40,158 bases of DNA from Blautia sp. OF03-15BH (GCF_003463065.1 NZ_QSCM01000015.1:33308-73465), one strand, 5' to 3'; shown: positions 23,229-31,942, numbered from the stretch's first letter. The notes: generated from the sequence alone by a model not told the origin. Numbers and translations are program-made.

Positions 23229-25307
23229 TTGAAATTTCAGATCAGACATGAGATAAAGGGGCGTATGAGAGTTCATATGGCCCAGAAAAGAATGAGTTAT
23301 GAGCAGGCCGATACCCTGCTTTATTATCTGCAGACCATTCCCGGAGTGGAATCAGCCAAGGTGTATGACCGTACCGGAGACGCTGCCATTCGCTACAACT
23401 GTGCAAGAGAGGAACTCATCAGAGCCCTTCGGGAATTCCATTATGAAAACGTAGAAGTACCAAAGGGCATCATAGAAAATTCCGGAAGAGAGCTGAACAG
23501 CCTTTACCAAGAAAAACTCATCGATAAAGTTTTGTTCCATTATGGAAGAAAGTTCTTGCTTCCGGCTCCTGTCAATGCCTGTTACACAGGGATGATGTCC
23601 ATAAAGTATATCTGGAAAGGGATCAAGACGCTCTGGAGAAGAAAGATCGAAGTCCCGGTCCTGGATGCGACAGCCATTGGTGTTTCTGTTTTCCGCGGAG
23701 ATATGGGCACTGCCAGTTCCATCATGTTTCTTTTAGGAATAGGAGAGCTTCTGGAAGAATGGACGCATAAGAAGTCGGTTGGTGACCTGGCTCGTACCAT
23801 GTCCCTGAATGTGGGATCTGTATGGCTGAAACGGGAAGATGGTCAGGAGGTTCAGATCTCTGCCAATGAGGTGAAAATGAATGACCGGCTTGTGATCCAC
23901 ATGGGAACGGTGATCCCCTTCGACGGAGTCGTAGTGGGCGGTGAGGCTATGGTCAATCAGGCTTCTCTTACCGGGGAATCCGTGGCTGTCAGAAGAACAG
24001 AAGGAAGCTCTGTTTATGCGGGAACGGTTGTGGAAGAAGGAGAACTGACGATTCAGGTGAAATCCGTAGGCGGCAGCAGCCGTTACGATAAAATCGTCAC
24101 CATGATTGAAGAATCTGAGAAACTGAAATCCGGTGTAGAAAGTAAGGCAGAACATCTGGCAGACCGTCTGGTACCCTATTCCCTTGGAGGAACGGCTCTG
24201 ACCTATCTGCTGACCGGAAATGCCACAAAAGCACTTTCCATCCTGATGGTGGATTTCTCCTGTGCCCTGAAGCTTGCCATGCCACTCTCTGTGTTGTCTG
24301 CGATCCGTCAGGCCAGCACGCATAAGATCACAGTCAAGGGCGGTAAATATATGGAAGCGGTTTCTGAGGCTTCCACCATTGTCTTTGACAAGACCGGTAC
24401 TCTGACCAAGGCAAGACCCACCGTTGCTCAGGTTGTTTCTTTCTGCGAGAAGAACGAGGATGAGCTTCTTCGGATTGCTGCCTGTCTGGAAGAGCATTTT
24501 CCTCATTCCATGGCAAAAGCAGTGGTCAATGCGGCTAAAGAGAAGAATCTTTCCCATGAGGAGATGCATTCCAAAGTGGAATATATCGTAGCTCACGGCA
24601 TTTCCACCACCATAGAAGAGAAGAAAGTCATCATCGGAAGCCATCATTTTGTTTTTGAAGATGAAAACTGTACGATTCCGGAGGGAATGGAACAGAAATT
24701 TGCAGAGCTTCCGGAGGAGTATTCACACCTGTATCTTGCCATTGAGGGCAGACTGGCCGCTGTGATCTGTATCGAAGATCCCCTGCGTCCGGAGGCCTGT
24801 GAGGTGATAAAAAATCTGAAGAAGGCAGGATTTCAGAAGATCGTCATGATGACCGGAGACAGTGACCGTACGGCAAAAGCCATTGCGGCAAAGGTGGGTG
24901 TGGACGAATATCATTCGGAAGTCCTGCCGGAAGACAAAGCAAGCTTTGTGGAGAAAGAAAAAGCCAAAGGCCGGAAAGTCATCATGATCGGCGATGGCAT
25001 CAACGATTCCCCGGCTCTTTCTGCAGCCGATGTGGGAATTGCCATCGGAGACGGCGCGGAGATCGCCCGTGAGATTGCTGATATCACCATCGGTGCTGAT
25101 GATCTGGAGGAGATCGTGATCCTCCGGAAGATCAGTGATGCGCTGATGAAACGGATCCACGGCAATTACCGGTTTATCGTAGGCTTTAATGCAGGCCTGA
25201 TCGCTCTGGGCGTAGCCGGCGTGATCCTGCCGACGACCTCCGCTCTGCTTCACAATACTTCCACTCTGGCCATCGGCCTGAAGAGCATGGGAAATCTGAC
25301 CATTTAA
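23229..25307 (+). CDS. Heavy-metal (P1B-type) P-type ATPase with altered CPx motif
   Basis: A 692-residue metal pump. The N-terminus is an HMA-like domain without CxxC (KGRMRVHM, then IPGVESAKVYD). Actuator TGES, phosphorylation site DKTGT (Asp387), MMTGD and GDGINDSPAL are intact, so it should hydrolyse ATP. The membrane metal motif, normally CPC/SPC/TPC, reads FSC (residues 343-345, in DFSCALKL), losing the conserved proline. The usual SEHP motif is also changed, reading EEHFPHSMA. Specificity therefore cannot be assigned; Fe or Mn export is a guess from the operator type and neighbours. The start is taken as TTG at 23229, nine bases after GGAG; the GTG at 23220 abuts that site. Confidence 0.88.
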   Translation: MKFQIRHEIKGRMRVHMAQKRMSYEQADTLLYYLQTIPGVESAKVYDRTGDAAIRYNCAREELIRALREFHYENVEVPKGIIENSGRELNSLYQEKLIDKVLFHYGRKFLLPAPVNACYTGMMSIKYIWKGIKTLWRRKIEVPVLDATAIGVSVFRGDMGTASSIMFLLGIGELLEEWTHKKSVGDLARTMSLNVGSVWLKREDGQEVQISANEVKMNDRLVIHMGTVIPFDGVVVGGEAMVNQASLTGESVAVRRTEGSSVYAGTVVEEGELTIQVKSVGGSSRYDKIVTMIEESEKLKSGVESKAEHLADRLVPYSLGGTALTYLLTGNATKALSILMVDFSCALKLAMPLSVLSAIRQASTHKITVKGGKYMEAVSEASTIVFDKTGTLTKARPTVAQVVSFCEKNEDELLRIAACLEEHFPHSMAKAVVNAAKEKNLSHEEMHSKVEYIVAHGISTTIEEKKVIIGSHHFVFEDENCTIPEGMEQKFAELPEEYSHLYLAIEGRLAAVICIEDPLRPEACEVIKNLKKAGFQKIVMMTGDSDRTAKAIAAKVGVDEYHSEVLPEDKASFVEKEKAKGRKVIMIGDGINDSPALSAADVGIAIGDGAEIAREIADITIGADDLEEIVILRKISDALMKRIHGNYRFIVGFNAGLIALGVAGVILPTTSALLHNTSTLAIGLKSMGNLTI

Positions 25308-25317
25308 AGTCTCTTTT

Positions 25318-25917
25318 TTATAAAGCTTTGATGGCAGCTTTCAGTCCTTTTGCGATCATGGAAAGCTCCATGGCGGGCGTTCCTTCCTTTTTGCCCTCCA
25401 GCTGTTCCGGAATGAAGGGAACATGGATGAAACCGGAACGCATGGCCGGAAATTCATGTGCTGCCAGAGAAAGACCGGCATACATGACGGTGTTGCAGAC
25501 ATAGGAGCCGGCAGAGTAGGAAAGACCCGCAGGAATACCGGCTTCTTTCATGGCTTCCACCATTTTTTTGACGGGGAGCGTGGTAAAATATGCGGTTTCT
25601 CCGTCCTTTTCCACCGGGATGTCTACGGGGGAAAATCCGTCGTTGTCCGGGATCCGGGCATCCATCAGGTTGATGGCTACCCGTTCCGGTGTGATATCGG
25701 GACGGCCGCCCGCCTGCCCAACAGAGATCAGTACGTCCGGTCTTATGGCACGGACCTTTTCTGTAAGAAGTACAGGAGCTCCCTGAAAAGTAACAGGGAG
25801 TTCCTGTTTTTTAATGGTATGGCCTGCAATCTCATCCGGGAGCAGACGGACTGCTTCATAAGACGGATTGATGGTCTCGCCGCCGAAAGGCGCAAAACCG
25901 GTGATCAGAATAATCAT
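25318..25917 (-). CDS. pcp: Pyroglutamyl-peptidase I (pyrrolidone-carboxylate peptidase)
   Basis: A 199-residue cysteine peptidase (family C15) that removes N-terminal pyroglutamate from peptides. The catalytic triad is visible: Glu78 in PERVAINL, Cys141 in GSYVCNTVMY, His165 in FIHVPF. The N-terminal ITGFAPFGGETINPSYEAV is the family signature. It is cytosolic with no signal peptide. It runs convergent with the ATPase gene, with only 10 bases between the stops and no strong hairpin there. AGGAGG stands upstream of the ATG. Length is slightly short of the usual 200-215. Confidence 0.95.
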   Translation of the reverse strand: MIILITGFAPFGGETINPSYEAVRLLPDEIAGHTIKKQELPVTFQGAPVLLTEKVRAIRPDVLISVGQAGGRPDITPERVAINLMDARIPDNDGFSPVDIPVEKDGETAYFTTLPVKKMVEAMKEAGIPAGLSYSAGSYVCNTVMYAGLSLAAHEFPAMRSGFIHVPFIPEQLEGKKEGTPAMELSMIAKGLKAAIKAL

Positions 25918-25938
25918 AAGAAATACCTCCTTTTTGCT

Positions 25939-26004
25939 ATCGTAGCCGGAATCCCGACTTCTGTCAATAAAAGAATTGCTTTTCTCGAAAAGGTGCGTTA
26001 TAGT
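25939..26004. promoter_or_regulatory. Divergent promoters of pcp and the second MATE gene
   Basis: Minus strand: TTGACA (25967-25962) and TACGAT (25944-25939), 17 bp apart. Plus strand: TTGCTT (25976-25981) and TATAGT (25999-26004), 17 bp apart. The two -35 boxes are only 8 bp apart, so polymerases may compete. Confidence 0.7.
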
Positions 26005-26120
26005 AGAGAGATCAGGCTGTTCTGGGCAGACTGATTTTCCATGCGGGTGTGGCTGGACAACAGTCTTCAGAACGCCAAAGCAATACCGATCATACTTACA
26101 TCAGAAGAAGGGAGAAAAAC

Positions 26121-27503
26121 GTGAAAAAGTATATTGGGGACAAACACTTTTACCGGATGGTTCTTGTGGTTGTGGTTCCGATTATGATACAGAACGGGAT
26201 CACCAACTTTGTGAGTCTTCTGGACAACATCATGGTAGGCCAGGTGGGAACGGAGCAGATGTCCGGTGTGGCCATTGCCAATCAGTTGATTTTTGTATTT
26301 AATCTTTGTATTTTCGGAGCCGTATCCGGCGCGGGGATCTTCGGAGCACAGTTTTACGGAAGCGGCGATCATGAGGGAGTCAGAGATACGCTGCGCTTCA
26401 AGCTGGTGACCTCGCTGGCACTCTTCCTTATTGCGGCACTGGTCTTCACCGGAGCAGGAGAGCAGCTGATCCGGCTGTATTTAAATGGTGAGGGAGAAGG
26501 CGTGGATGCGGAAAAGACCCTTGCCTATGGTATGGCTTATCTTAAGATCATGATCCCGGGCCTTCTGCCCTTTGTTCTGGTCCAGTCCTATGCGGGAACC
26601 TTACGAGAGACCGGTGAGACCATGCTTCCCATGAAGGCGGGTATCATTTCCGTTGTGGTGAATCTGCTGCTGAATTATCTTTTGATCTTCGGTAAATTTG
26701 GCTGTCCGAAGATGGGAGCGGAGGGGGCCGCTGTGGCAACGGTCGTTGCGCGTTTTGTGGAAATGGCCATTGTGGTCGTCTGGGTCCACCGCCATACGAA
26801 GGAAAATCCTTTCGCACATGGCTTATACAAGAATTTCCACATTCCCGGTCAGCTGGCAGGGCAGATCTTCCGCAAAGGAACACCACTTATGCTCAACGAG
26901 ACACTCTGGTCTCTGGGAATGGCAGCCCTGATGCAGTGTTACTCTGTGAGAGGGCTTTCTGTAGTAGCAGCTATGAATATCTCTTCTACGATTTCCAACC
27001 TTTTCAGCATTGTCTTCATTGCGATGGGAAATGCGGTGGCGATCATTGTGGGTCAGCTCCTTGGAGCCGGAAAGATGGAAGAAGCGAAGGACACCGATAC
27101 CAAGCTGATCTTTTTCTCTGTGGCCAGCTGTGCGGCGGTCGGTGTGGGAATGGCGCTTTTTGCACCCTTCTTCCCGCGGCTTTATAACACAGAGCCTCTG
27201 ATCCGTGATATGGCAAGAGATTTTATCTGGGTATCTGCCTTTATGATGCCGATTAATGCTTTTGTCAATGCTTCTTACTTCACACTCCGTTCCGGCGGAA
27301 AAACAGTCATCACGTTCTTCTTTGACTGCGGTTATGTGTGGGTGGTGAGCATCCCTCTGGCCTACTGCCTGAGCCGCTTTACCGGGATTCCCATCCTGCC
27401 TCTGTACTTCATTTGCCAGGCCGCAGATCTTCTGAAATGCGTGGTGGGATATGTCCTGGTCAAAAAAGGAGTCTGGATCGAAAAGCTGGTTGATAATAAT
27501 TAA
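26121..27503 (+). CDS. MATE family efflux transporter (second in the window)
   Basis: A 460-residue MATE transporter with about twelve hydrophobic segments; VVVVPIMIQNGITNFVSLLDNIMVGQVG at the start is typical and differs clearly from the 5112-6473 paralogue, so the two are not a recent duplication. The second half begins near GTPLMLNETLWSLGMAALMQCY. I choose the GTG at 26121, which has AAGGGAG eight bases upstream. The in-frame ATG at 26049 adds 24 polar residues, lacks a good ribosome site and lies close to the predicted transcription start. Substrate unknown. Confidence 0.9.
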   Translation: MKKYIGDKHFYRMVLVVVVPIMIQNGITNFVSLLDNIMVGQVGTEQMSGVAIANQLIFVFNLCIFGAVSGAGIFGAQFYGSGDHEGVRDTLRFKLVTSLALFLIAALVFTGAGEQLIRLYLNGEGEGVDAEKTLAYGMAYLKIMIPGLLPFVLVQSYAGTLRETGETMLPMKAGIISVVVNLLLNYLLIFGKFGCPKMGAEGAAVATVVARFVEMAIVVVWVHRHTKENPFAHGLYKNFHIPGQLAGQIFRKGTPLMLNETLWSLGMAALMQCYSVRGLSVVAAMNISSTISNLFSIVFIAMGNAVAIIVGQLLGAGKMEEAKDTDTKLIFFSVASCAAVGVGMALFAPFFPRLYNTEPLIRDMARDFIWVSAFMMPINAFVNASYFTLRSGGKTVITFFFDCGYVWVVSIPLAYCLSRFTGIPILPLYFICQAADLLKCVVGYVLVKKGVWIEKLVDNN

Positions 27504-27528
27504 GATACTTTAAGAAAAAATTTAAATA

Positions 27529-27573
27529 ACCTCCGGTCAGAAATGGTATACTAACAGAAAAAAGACCGGAGGT
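27529..27573 (+). promoter_or_regulatory. Inverted repeat enclosing a promoter; combined terminator and promoter
   Basis: ACCTCCGGTC (27529-27538) and GACCGGAGGT (27564-27573) are perfect inverted arms around 25 bases containing an extended -10, TGG-TATACT (hexamer 27547-27552). A T tract follows the right arm (27575-27580), so read-through RNA from the MATE gene would form a terminator. The right arm also contains the Shine-Dalgarno GGAGG of the next gene. RNA started inside the loop lacks the left arm and escapes both effects. Confidence 0.75.
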
Positions 27574-27580
27574 GTTTTTT

Positions 27581-28411
27581 ATGAAGAAACGAAAATTACT
27601 TCTGGCTGCAGCAGCTTTTTCCGTTTTTCTGGTCGGAGGCTGTCAGAGCCATGGAGAAGAAGCGCAGCCCATCAAAGCCATGTATATCGAAAAAGGCGAA
27701 GATTTTCAGATTTTTGTGGATACGTCCACAGGTGTTCTCTTTGATGCTTCAATCCCGGAAGGGACAGAGGAGCTTACTACCGGTGATCTGGTGGAGATCT
27801 ACGGAGACGGCATCATGCTGGAAAGTTATCCGGGACAGTATCCCGGCGTGAGCAGGATCGTCGTTACCAAACAGGGAAGCGAAGAGGATGCGAAGCAATA
27901 CGAGAGTCTGGTGGATGAAGTTTATCAGGAGCCGGATCCGTCCGAGCCGCCTTATCTGAACCTGGAATACCGGACGAAGGAAGCTCTGGTGAGCGCCGTT
28001 GCCGATCGGGGCAGTTATACCTGGCGGTATACGGATGAGCACGGGGAAGAGAAGGAGATCGTCGCGGATGGAGCCTTTATCCTGGAGAGCAATGTCTTCA
28101 ATGATATCCGCCTGAAGGAGAAAACTGATGTATTGCTGTATTTCTCTGAAAGACCGGAGAAGGTATCGGTACTCCGATATGACCCTGTGCCGGCAAAACA
28201 GGAAACGGAAGCTTCCGAAGAAAAAGAAACCACGGAAACAGAAGAAAACCACGAAACCGAGGAGCAGGGAGAAACCGTCGAAGTCTCCGAAGAAAAGGAT
28301 GACAAAGGGAAAAAACAGTTTATACTGAAGGATCTTTCCGGGAAAGGGATCTATCTTGTGAAAGCGGAGTTTTCACAGGGAACCGTAGAATATGGCTTTG
28401 AAGTGAAATGA
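27581..28411 (+). CDS. Putative lipoprotein with Glu/Thr-rich linker
   Basis: A 276-residue exported lipoprotein: MKKRK, hydrophobic stretch, lipobox VGGC (Cys21). Residues 30-110 form a small beta-rich module (FQIFVDTSTGVLFDASIPEGTEELTTGDLVEIYG) reminiscent of DUF3221-type domains, not certain. The second part (about 125-205) has YLNLEYRTKEALVSAVADRGSYTWRY. An acidic low-complexity segment (Glu/Thr/Lys, about 205-250) precedes a short final strand pair (GIYLVKAEFSQGTVEYGFEV). Such a linker is typical of surface proteins crossing the wall. The ATG at 27581 is 8 bases after GGAGG. Function unknown. Confidence 0.75.
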   Translation: MKKRKLLLAAAAFSVFLVGGCQSHGEEAQPIKAMYIEKGEDFQIFVDTSTGVLFDASIPEGTEELTTGDLVEIYGDGIMLESYPGQYPGVSRIVVTKQGSEEDAKQYESLVDEVYQEPDPSEPPYLNLEYRTKEALVSAVADRGSYTWRYTDEHGEEKEIVADGAFILESNVFNDIRLKEKTDVLLYFSERPEKVSVLRYDPVPAKQETEASEEKETTETEENHETEEQGETVEVSEEKDDKGKKQFILKDLSGKGIYLVKAEFSQGTVEYGFEVK

Positions 28412-28420
28412 TGCAATGAT

Positions 28421-28471
28421 AAAGAGCAGCAGAGAAGACCGGTAGTCCGGATCCTTCCTGCTGCTCTTTTT
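28421..28471. terminator. Terminator between the convergent lipoprotein and epimerase genes
   Basis: AAAGAGCAGCAG (28421-28432) pairs perfectly with CTGCTGCTCTTT (28458-28469), with T residues after it on the plus strand. On the minus strand the hairpin ends in only three T, so it is strongest for the lipoprotein gene. Confidence 0.88.
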
Positions 28472-28476
28472 GCGGG

Positions 28477-29355
28477 TCAGTGAATGGTGATCGTGTACTG
28501 TGCGTGGAACGTTTTGTGTGCTTCCAGACGGTTGATATCCGGTTTCTCAGAGAGATCTCCGGTGAAGCCGTAATTATCCGCCCGTCCCAGCCAGGGCTCC
28601 AGGCAGACGAAAGGAGCGCCCTTGGCAGCCCAGATACCGAAGCTGGTAAAGCCCGGGCAGCTTAAGGAAACATAAGGCGTTCCGTCGGGATAACCGATCC
28701 CGGCCCAGTCGATCTGATGGTCGAAAACAAGGGCATCGTTATCAAACATATGATCCGTCAGCTGTGCGCTGTTGTTTTCCAGAGGAAGCTCTCTGGACTG
28801 GTCAGCCAGGATCGTGCCGTATTTCTGGTCAATGAGAAAATAAACGGGATCCTTTTCCGTATGGAAAAGAAGCTTGTAATCGGAATAAGCTGTGCCGGGA
28901 AGGACCGGTACCTTAAAGGCCGGATGACCGCCGATGGTAAAATACATCTCATCGTCTCCGGTATTTTCCACCTCCCATTCCACCAGGATCTCATTATCCT
29001 TCAGCGTCTGCGTTACCGTGAGAACAAAATCAAAAGGATAATTCTTTCTGGTCTCCGGAGTGGAAGTGATCCGGTGCGTCACAGAAGTTTCCGTCTCGGA
29101 AACCAGGGTGAAATCCGTGTCTCGGGCAAAGCCATGTGCCTGAGAAGGATACGTCACGCCCTGATAACGGTAATGCGCCTCATAGTGACGGCCTACATTT
29201 GGGAACAGAATGGGAGCGTGACGCTTCCAGAACTGAGGATCTGCCTCCCAGAGCACCTCTCTCTGATTTTTTTTGTCAAAAATGCGGGACAACTCCGCAC
29301 CGTGATCGTCAATGCTGATGGCCAGACGATCATTTTCAAGAATATGTACAGCCAT
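28477..29355 (-). CDS. Aldose 1-epimerase family protein, LacX-like
   Basis: A 292-residue protein of the galactose-mutarotase fold, closest in character to the LacX/YeaD-like group: WKRHAPILFPNVGR, a GFARDTDF segment with the catalytic-type His before it, and TIGGHPAF, with FVCLEPWLGRADN near the end. These enzymes interconvert alpha and beta anomers of sugars. The start is chosen at 29355, directly after AAGGAGG. Open frame further upstream has no ribosome site and crosses the promoter. It is transcribed away from the LRR operon. Its sugar substrate is not evident. Confidence 0.9.
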   Translation of the reverse strand: MAVHILENDRLAISIDDHGAELSRIFDKKNQREVLWEADPQFWKRHAPILFPNVGRHYEAHYRYQGVTYPSQAHGFARDTDFTLVSETETSVTHRITSTPETRKNYPFDFVLTVTQTLKDNEILVEWEVENTGDDEMYFTIGGHPAFKVPVLPGTAYSDYKLLFHTEKDPVYFLIDQKYGTILADQSRELPLENNSAQLTDHMFDNDALVFDHQIDWAGIGYPDGTPYVSLSCPGFTSFGIWAAKGAPFVCLEPWLGRADNYGFTGDLSEKPDINRLEAHKTFHAQYTITIH

Positions 29356-29398
29356 GTTTGTAAACCTCCTTATAGAATTCTGCCCACTATTCGCATAT

Positions 29399-29411
29399 CG
29401 TAAAGCTTTCG
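29399..29411. promoter_or_regulatory. Candidate LacI-type operator in the epimerase leader
   Basis: CGTAAAGCTTTCG is a near-perfect 13-bp palindrome with the CG-AAAGCTTT-CG pattern favoured by LacI-family repressors. It lies 16 bp downstream of the predicted epimerase transcription start. No LacI-family gene is in the window. Confidence 0.35.
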
Positions 29412-29433
29412 TTCCACTTTTATGCTTGGTATC

Positions 29434-29500
29434 ATTATAAGATGTTACAGGAAAATGTGCAACCAACCTTTTGCCCATAACCTCTGATCTGTGGTATACT
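29434..29500. promoter_or_regulatory. Divergent promoters of the epimerase gene and the LRR-VWA-MoxR operon
   Basis: Minus strand: TTGCAC (29462-29457) and TATAAT (29439-29434), 17 bp apart. Plus strand: TTGCCC (29471-29476) and extended -10 TGG-TATACT (hexamer 29495-29500), 18 bp apart. The -35 boxes are 8 bp apart. Confidence 0.7.
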
Positions 29501-29554
29501 TGTAGCGAAAGTCTTTGTGCTGAAATCTTACAACGAAGAAAGACTGGTGAAACC

Positions 29555-30538
29555 ATGAGATTTTTATATGAAGAAACGGCAGCAGGCATCCGTATCCTGC
29601 GCTGCTTTGGGGAGGATCCCTCTGTGATGCTGCCGGAAACGGTGGCAGGCCGTCCGGTGACGGAGCTGGGAGCGTATGCATTCTCCGACCACATCGATCA
29701 GAGAGAGCTGGAAACAGCCATGCAGAAAGGACGTTTCTGCAGGGAAGACGGCGAACCGGCAAGGGAAACAGAGGAAATGCCGGAAAAAAGGACCGCGGTC
29801 TCCGGAGAAGCGATACGGGAAGTGATCCTGCCGGAAACATTAAAGAAAATCGGGCGTTATGCCTTTTATAACTGCAGGAAGCTTACGCAGCTGGCTCTGG
29901 GCGGAGCCTGCATGGATGTGGGAGCAGGAGCCTTTACGGGCTGCCATCAGGTGGAAGAGATCCGGATTACTGTTCTTCCGGACGGAAGCTCCGCTCTCCG
30001 TGAGATCCTGACCGAGCTTCCGGAGACCATACGGGTGGACTGGAAAAAGGAAAACCTACAGGGCGTTTTCTGGTTTCCGGAATTCTTTGAAGAAGGGGTG
30101 GAAAATACCCCGGCTCGGATCTTGGAAAATCATATCCATGGAAGTGGCCTCCGTTACCGGAACTGCTTTGTCCGCAAAAATCTGAATATCCGGGAATACG
30201 ACGAGCTTTTTCCCTATGCGAGAGCCTGGGAAGAAGAAGGTGTGGTTCTGAAAATGGCACTGGGGAGGTTGTTAAACCCGGTAGAACTGGGTGAAAAAGC
30301 GGAAGAACAATACTTTTCCCATATTCAGGAACATTTTGCGGAGGCGGCTTGGATCCTGATGCTTTCCGGGGAATATGCAAATCTTGGAACGCTTCTTGCA
30401 CGTCTGAAGCCGGAGAAAGCACTTCTGGAAAAACTGCTTGTCATGGCACAGGAGCAGAAGGATACGGAGGCAGTGAGCCTTTTTATGGATCATCTTCACA
30501 AACATACAAAAGTCCAAAGGAAGGTGTTTGAACTTTGA
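29555..30538 (+). CDS. BspA-type leucine-rich repeat protein, first gene of the VWA/MoxR operon
   Basis: A 327-residue protein without signal peptide. The first half has BspA/LRR_5-type repeats: MLPETVAGRPVTELGAYAFSD, then after an acidic insert VILPETLKKIGRYAFYNCRKLTQLAL and MDVGAGAFTGCHQVEEI. The second half (about residues 150-327) is helical and unrecognised, with FFEEGVENTPARILENHIHGSGLRYRNCF and several Leu/Glu-rich helices. BspA repeats are usually on surface proteins; here the protein looks cytosolic and its stop overlaps the next gene's TTG start, so it is probably a partner of the VWA and AAA proteins. The ribosome site is weak. TTG at 29471 is an alternative start but lies at the -35 box. 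Confidence 0.78.
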   Translation: MRFLYEETAAGIRILRCFGEDPSVMLPETVAGRPVTELGAYAFSDHIDQRELETAMQKGRFCREDGEPARETEEMPEKRTAVSGEAIREVILPETLKKIGRYAFYNCRKLTQLALGGACMDVGAGAFTGCHQVEEIRITVLPDGSSALREILTELPETIRVDWKKENLQGVFWFPEFFEEGVENTPARILENHIHGSGLRYRNCFVRKNLNIREYDELFPYARAWEEEGVVLKMALGRLLNPVELGEKAEEQYFSHIQEHFAEAAWILMLSGEYANLGTLLARLKPEKALLEKLLVMAQEQKDTEAVSLFMDHLHKHTKVQRKVFEL

Positions 30539-31842
30539 AAGAAAAGGAATGGAAAAATCCCATCCATGAACTGCAGAAAAAAGAGGAAGAGAAGCTCTCC
30601 ATCGCAGAAGATATCCTGAAAAACAGCAGAAATGAGCTCTATTTCGCGCTGCGTTATCTGGACACGGCACTTTCCGCCCTGCGTTTCCAGCCGGATCCCG
30701 GCTGCGGGACGCTGGGCTGTGACGGTGAATTTTTGTATTTTGCACCGGACTGGCTCCTTTCTGCCTTTGTGAACGGGAAAGTACAGGTGAACCGCCTCTA
30801 TCTCCATGAAGTTCTTCATTGTCTGTTCTGCCACATCTGGCAGGGAGAGAAAAGAGATGCCCTCCGCTGGGATCTGGCCTGTGATCTGACGGTGGAATCC
30901 ATTCTGGATGAAATGTATCTTCCGGCACTTTACCGGAGACCGGCAGCCTTCCGGAAGGAATGTTACCGGCAGCTGAAGGAACGAATGAAGGTCCTGACGG
31001 CAGAGGGCATTTATCATCAGTTGGAGGAGATCCGGGATGAGGAAATGCTGGCGCGGATGGCAGGAGAATTCCGGCTGGACGACCACAGCCGCTGGCTGAG
31101 GGAGGGGAAAGGAAACACCTCCAGAAACCGGCAGAAGGAGTGGCAGGATCTCCGGGAAAAAATGCAGACGGAGATGGAGACCTTTGCCAAAGAGGCGGCG
31201 GGAGATTCCAAAAGCCTTTTGGAACGGATCCGGGTGGAGAACAGAGAGCGTTATGATTACAAAGAATTTTTAAGGAAATTTTCGGTCCTCAAGGAGGAAA
31301 TGCAGGTGGATCCGGATTCCTTTGATTATATTTTTTACACATACGGGCTGGAGCATTACGGGAACATGCCGCTCATTGAGCCACTGGAGACAAAAGAAGT
31401 CCGGAAGATCGAAGATTTTGTGATCGTGATCGATACCTCCATGTCTTGCAAAGGCGAACTGATCCGTCGTTTTCTGGAAGAAACGTACTCCGTGCTTTCT
31501 GAATCCGAAAGCTTTTTCCGAAAGATCAACGTACACATCATCCAGTGCGATGAAAAGATACGGGAAGATCAGGTGATCCACGACAGCAGGGAGATGGAAC
31601 GTTACCTGAACGATTTTACCGTCCGGGGCTTTGGTGGAACGGACTTCCGCCCGGCCTTTGCCTATGTATCACAGCTTCTGGAGGCAGGCGCCTTTACCAG
31701 GCTCCGGGGACTGATCTACTTTACGGACGGCTATGGGCTTTTTCCGGTGAAAATGCCGCCTTACGATACGGTCTTTGTCTTTATGCAGGAGGATTACCGG
31801 GACATAGACGTACCGCCCTGGGCGATGAAGCTGATACTGTAA
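30535..31842 (+). CDS. DUF2201-type protein: HExxH metallopeptidase-like domain plus VWA domain
   Basis: A 435-residue cytosolic protein. The N-terminal half carries LHEVLHCLFCHIW, an HExxH motif at residues 91-95 with a further His at 100, as in DUF2201 putative metallopeptidase domains. The middle is charged and helical. The C-terminal third is a VWA-like domain: MIDAS DTSMS at residues 300-304 and GFGGTDFRPAF with the third-motif Thr/Asp; FTDGYG follows. VWA proteins of this kind work with MoxR-type AAA ATPases, one of which is encoded next. The start is TTG at 30535, overlapping the previous stop, with AAAGGAAGG about ten bases upstream. Whether the HExxH site cleaves proteins is unproven. 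Confidence 0.85.
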   Translation: MKEKEWKNPIHELQKKEEEKLSIAEDILKNSRNELYFALRYLDTALSALRFQPDPGCGTLGCDGEFLYFAPDWLLSAFVNGKVQVNRLYLHEVLHCLFCHIWQGEKRDALRWDLACDLTVESILDEMYLPALYRRPAAFRKECYRQLKERMKVLTAEGIYHQLEEIRDEEMLARMAGEFRLDDHSRWLREGKGNTSRNRQKEWQDLREKMQTEMETFAKEAAGDSKSLLERIRVENRERYDYKEFLRKFSVLKEEMQVDPDSFDYIFYTYGLEHYGNMPLIEPLETKEVRKIEDFVIVIDTSMSCKGELIRRFLEETYSVLSESESFFRKINVHIIQCDEKIREDQVIHDSREMERYLNDFTVRGFGGTDFRPAFAYVSQLLEAGAFTRLRGLIYFTDGYGLFPVKMPPYDTVFVFMQEDYRDIDVPPWAMKLIL

Positions 31843-31942
31843 GACGGGTGAGCTTTGGAACCTGTCAGTCATAAGGTGTACAACATCCGGCCGGATGCCC
31901 GTTTCGCACCGGTCGAAGTGGAAGATAGAAAAAGGAGAAAAC

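Noticed and set aside
5112..27503. The two MATE genes as a recent duplication
   Set aside because: Their protein sequences differ throughout, including the start regions, so they are distant paralogues.
31843..31942. Separate promoter or terminator between the VWA and ATPase genes, including the palindrome CATCCGGCCGGATG (31884-31897)
   Set aside because: No T tract and no -35/-10 pair is found; a single short GC-rich palindrome is weak evidence.
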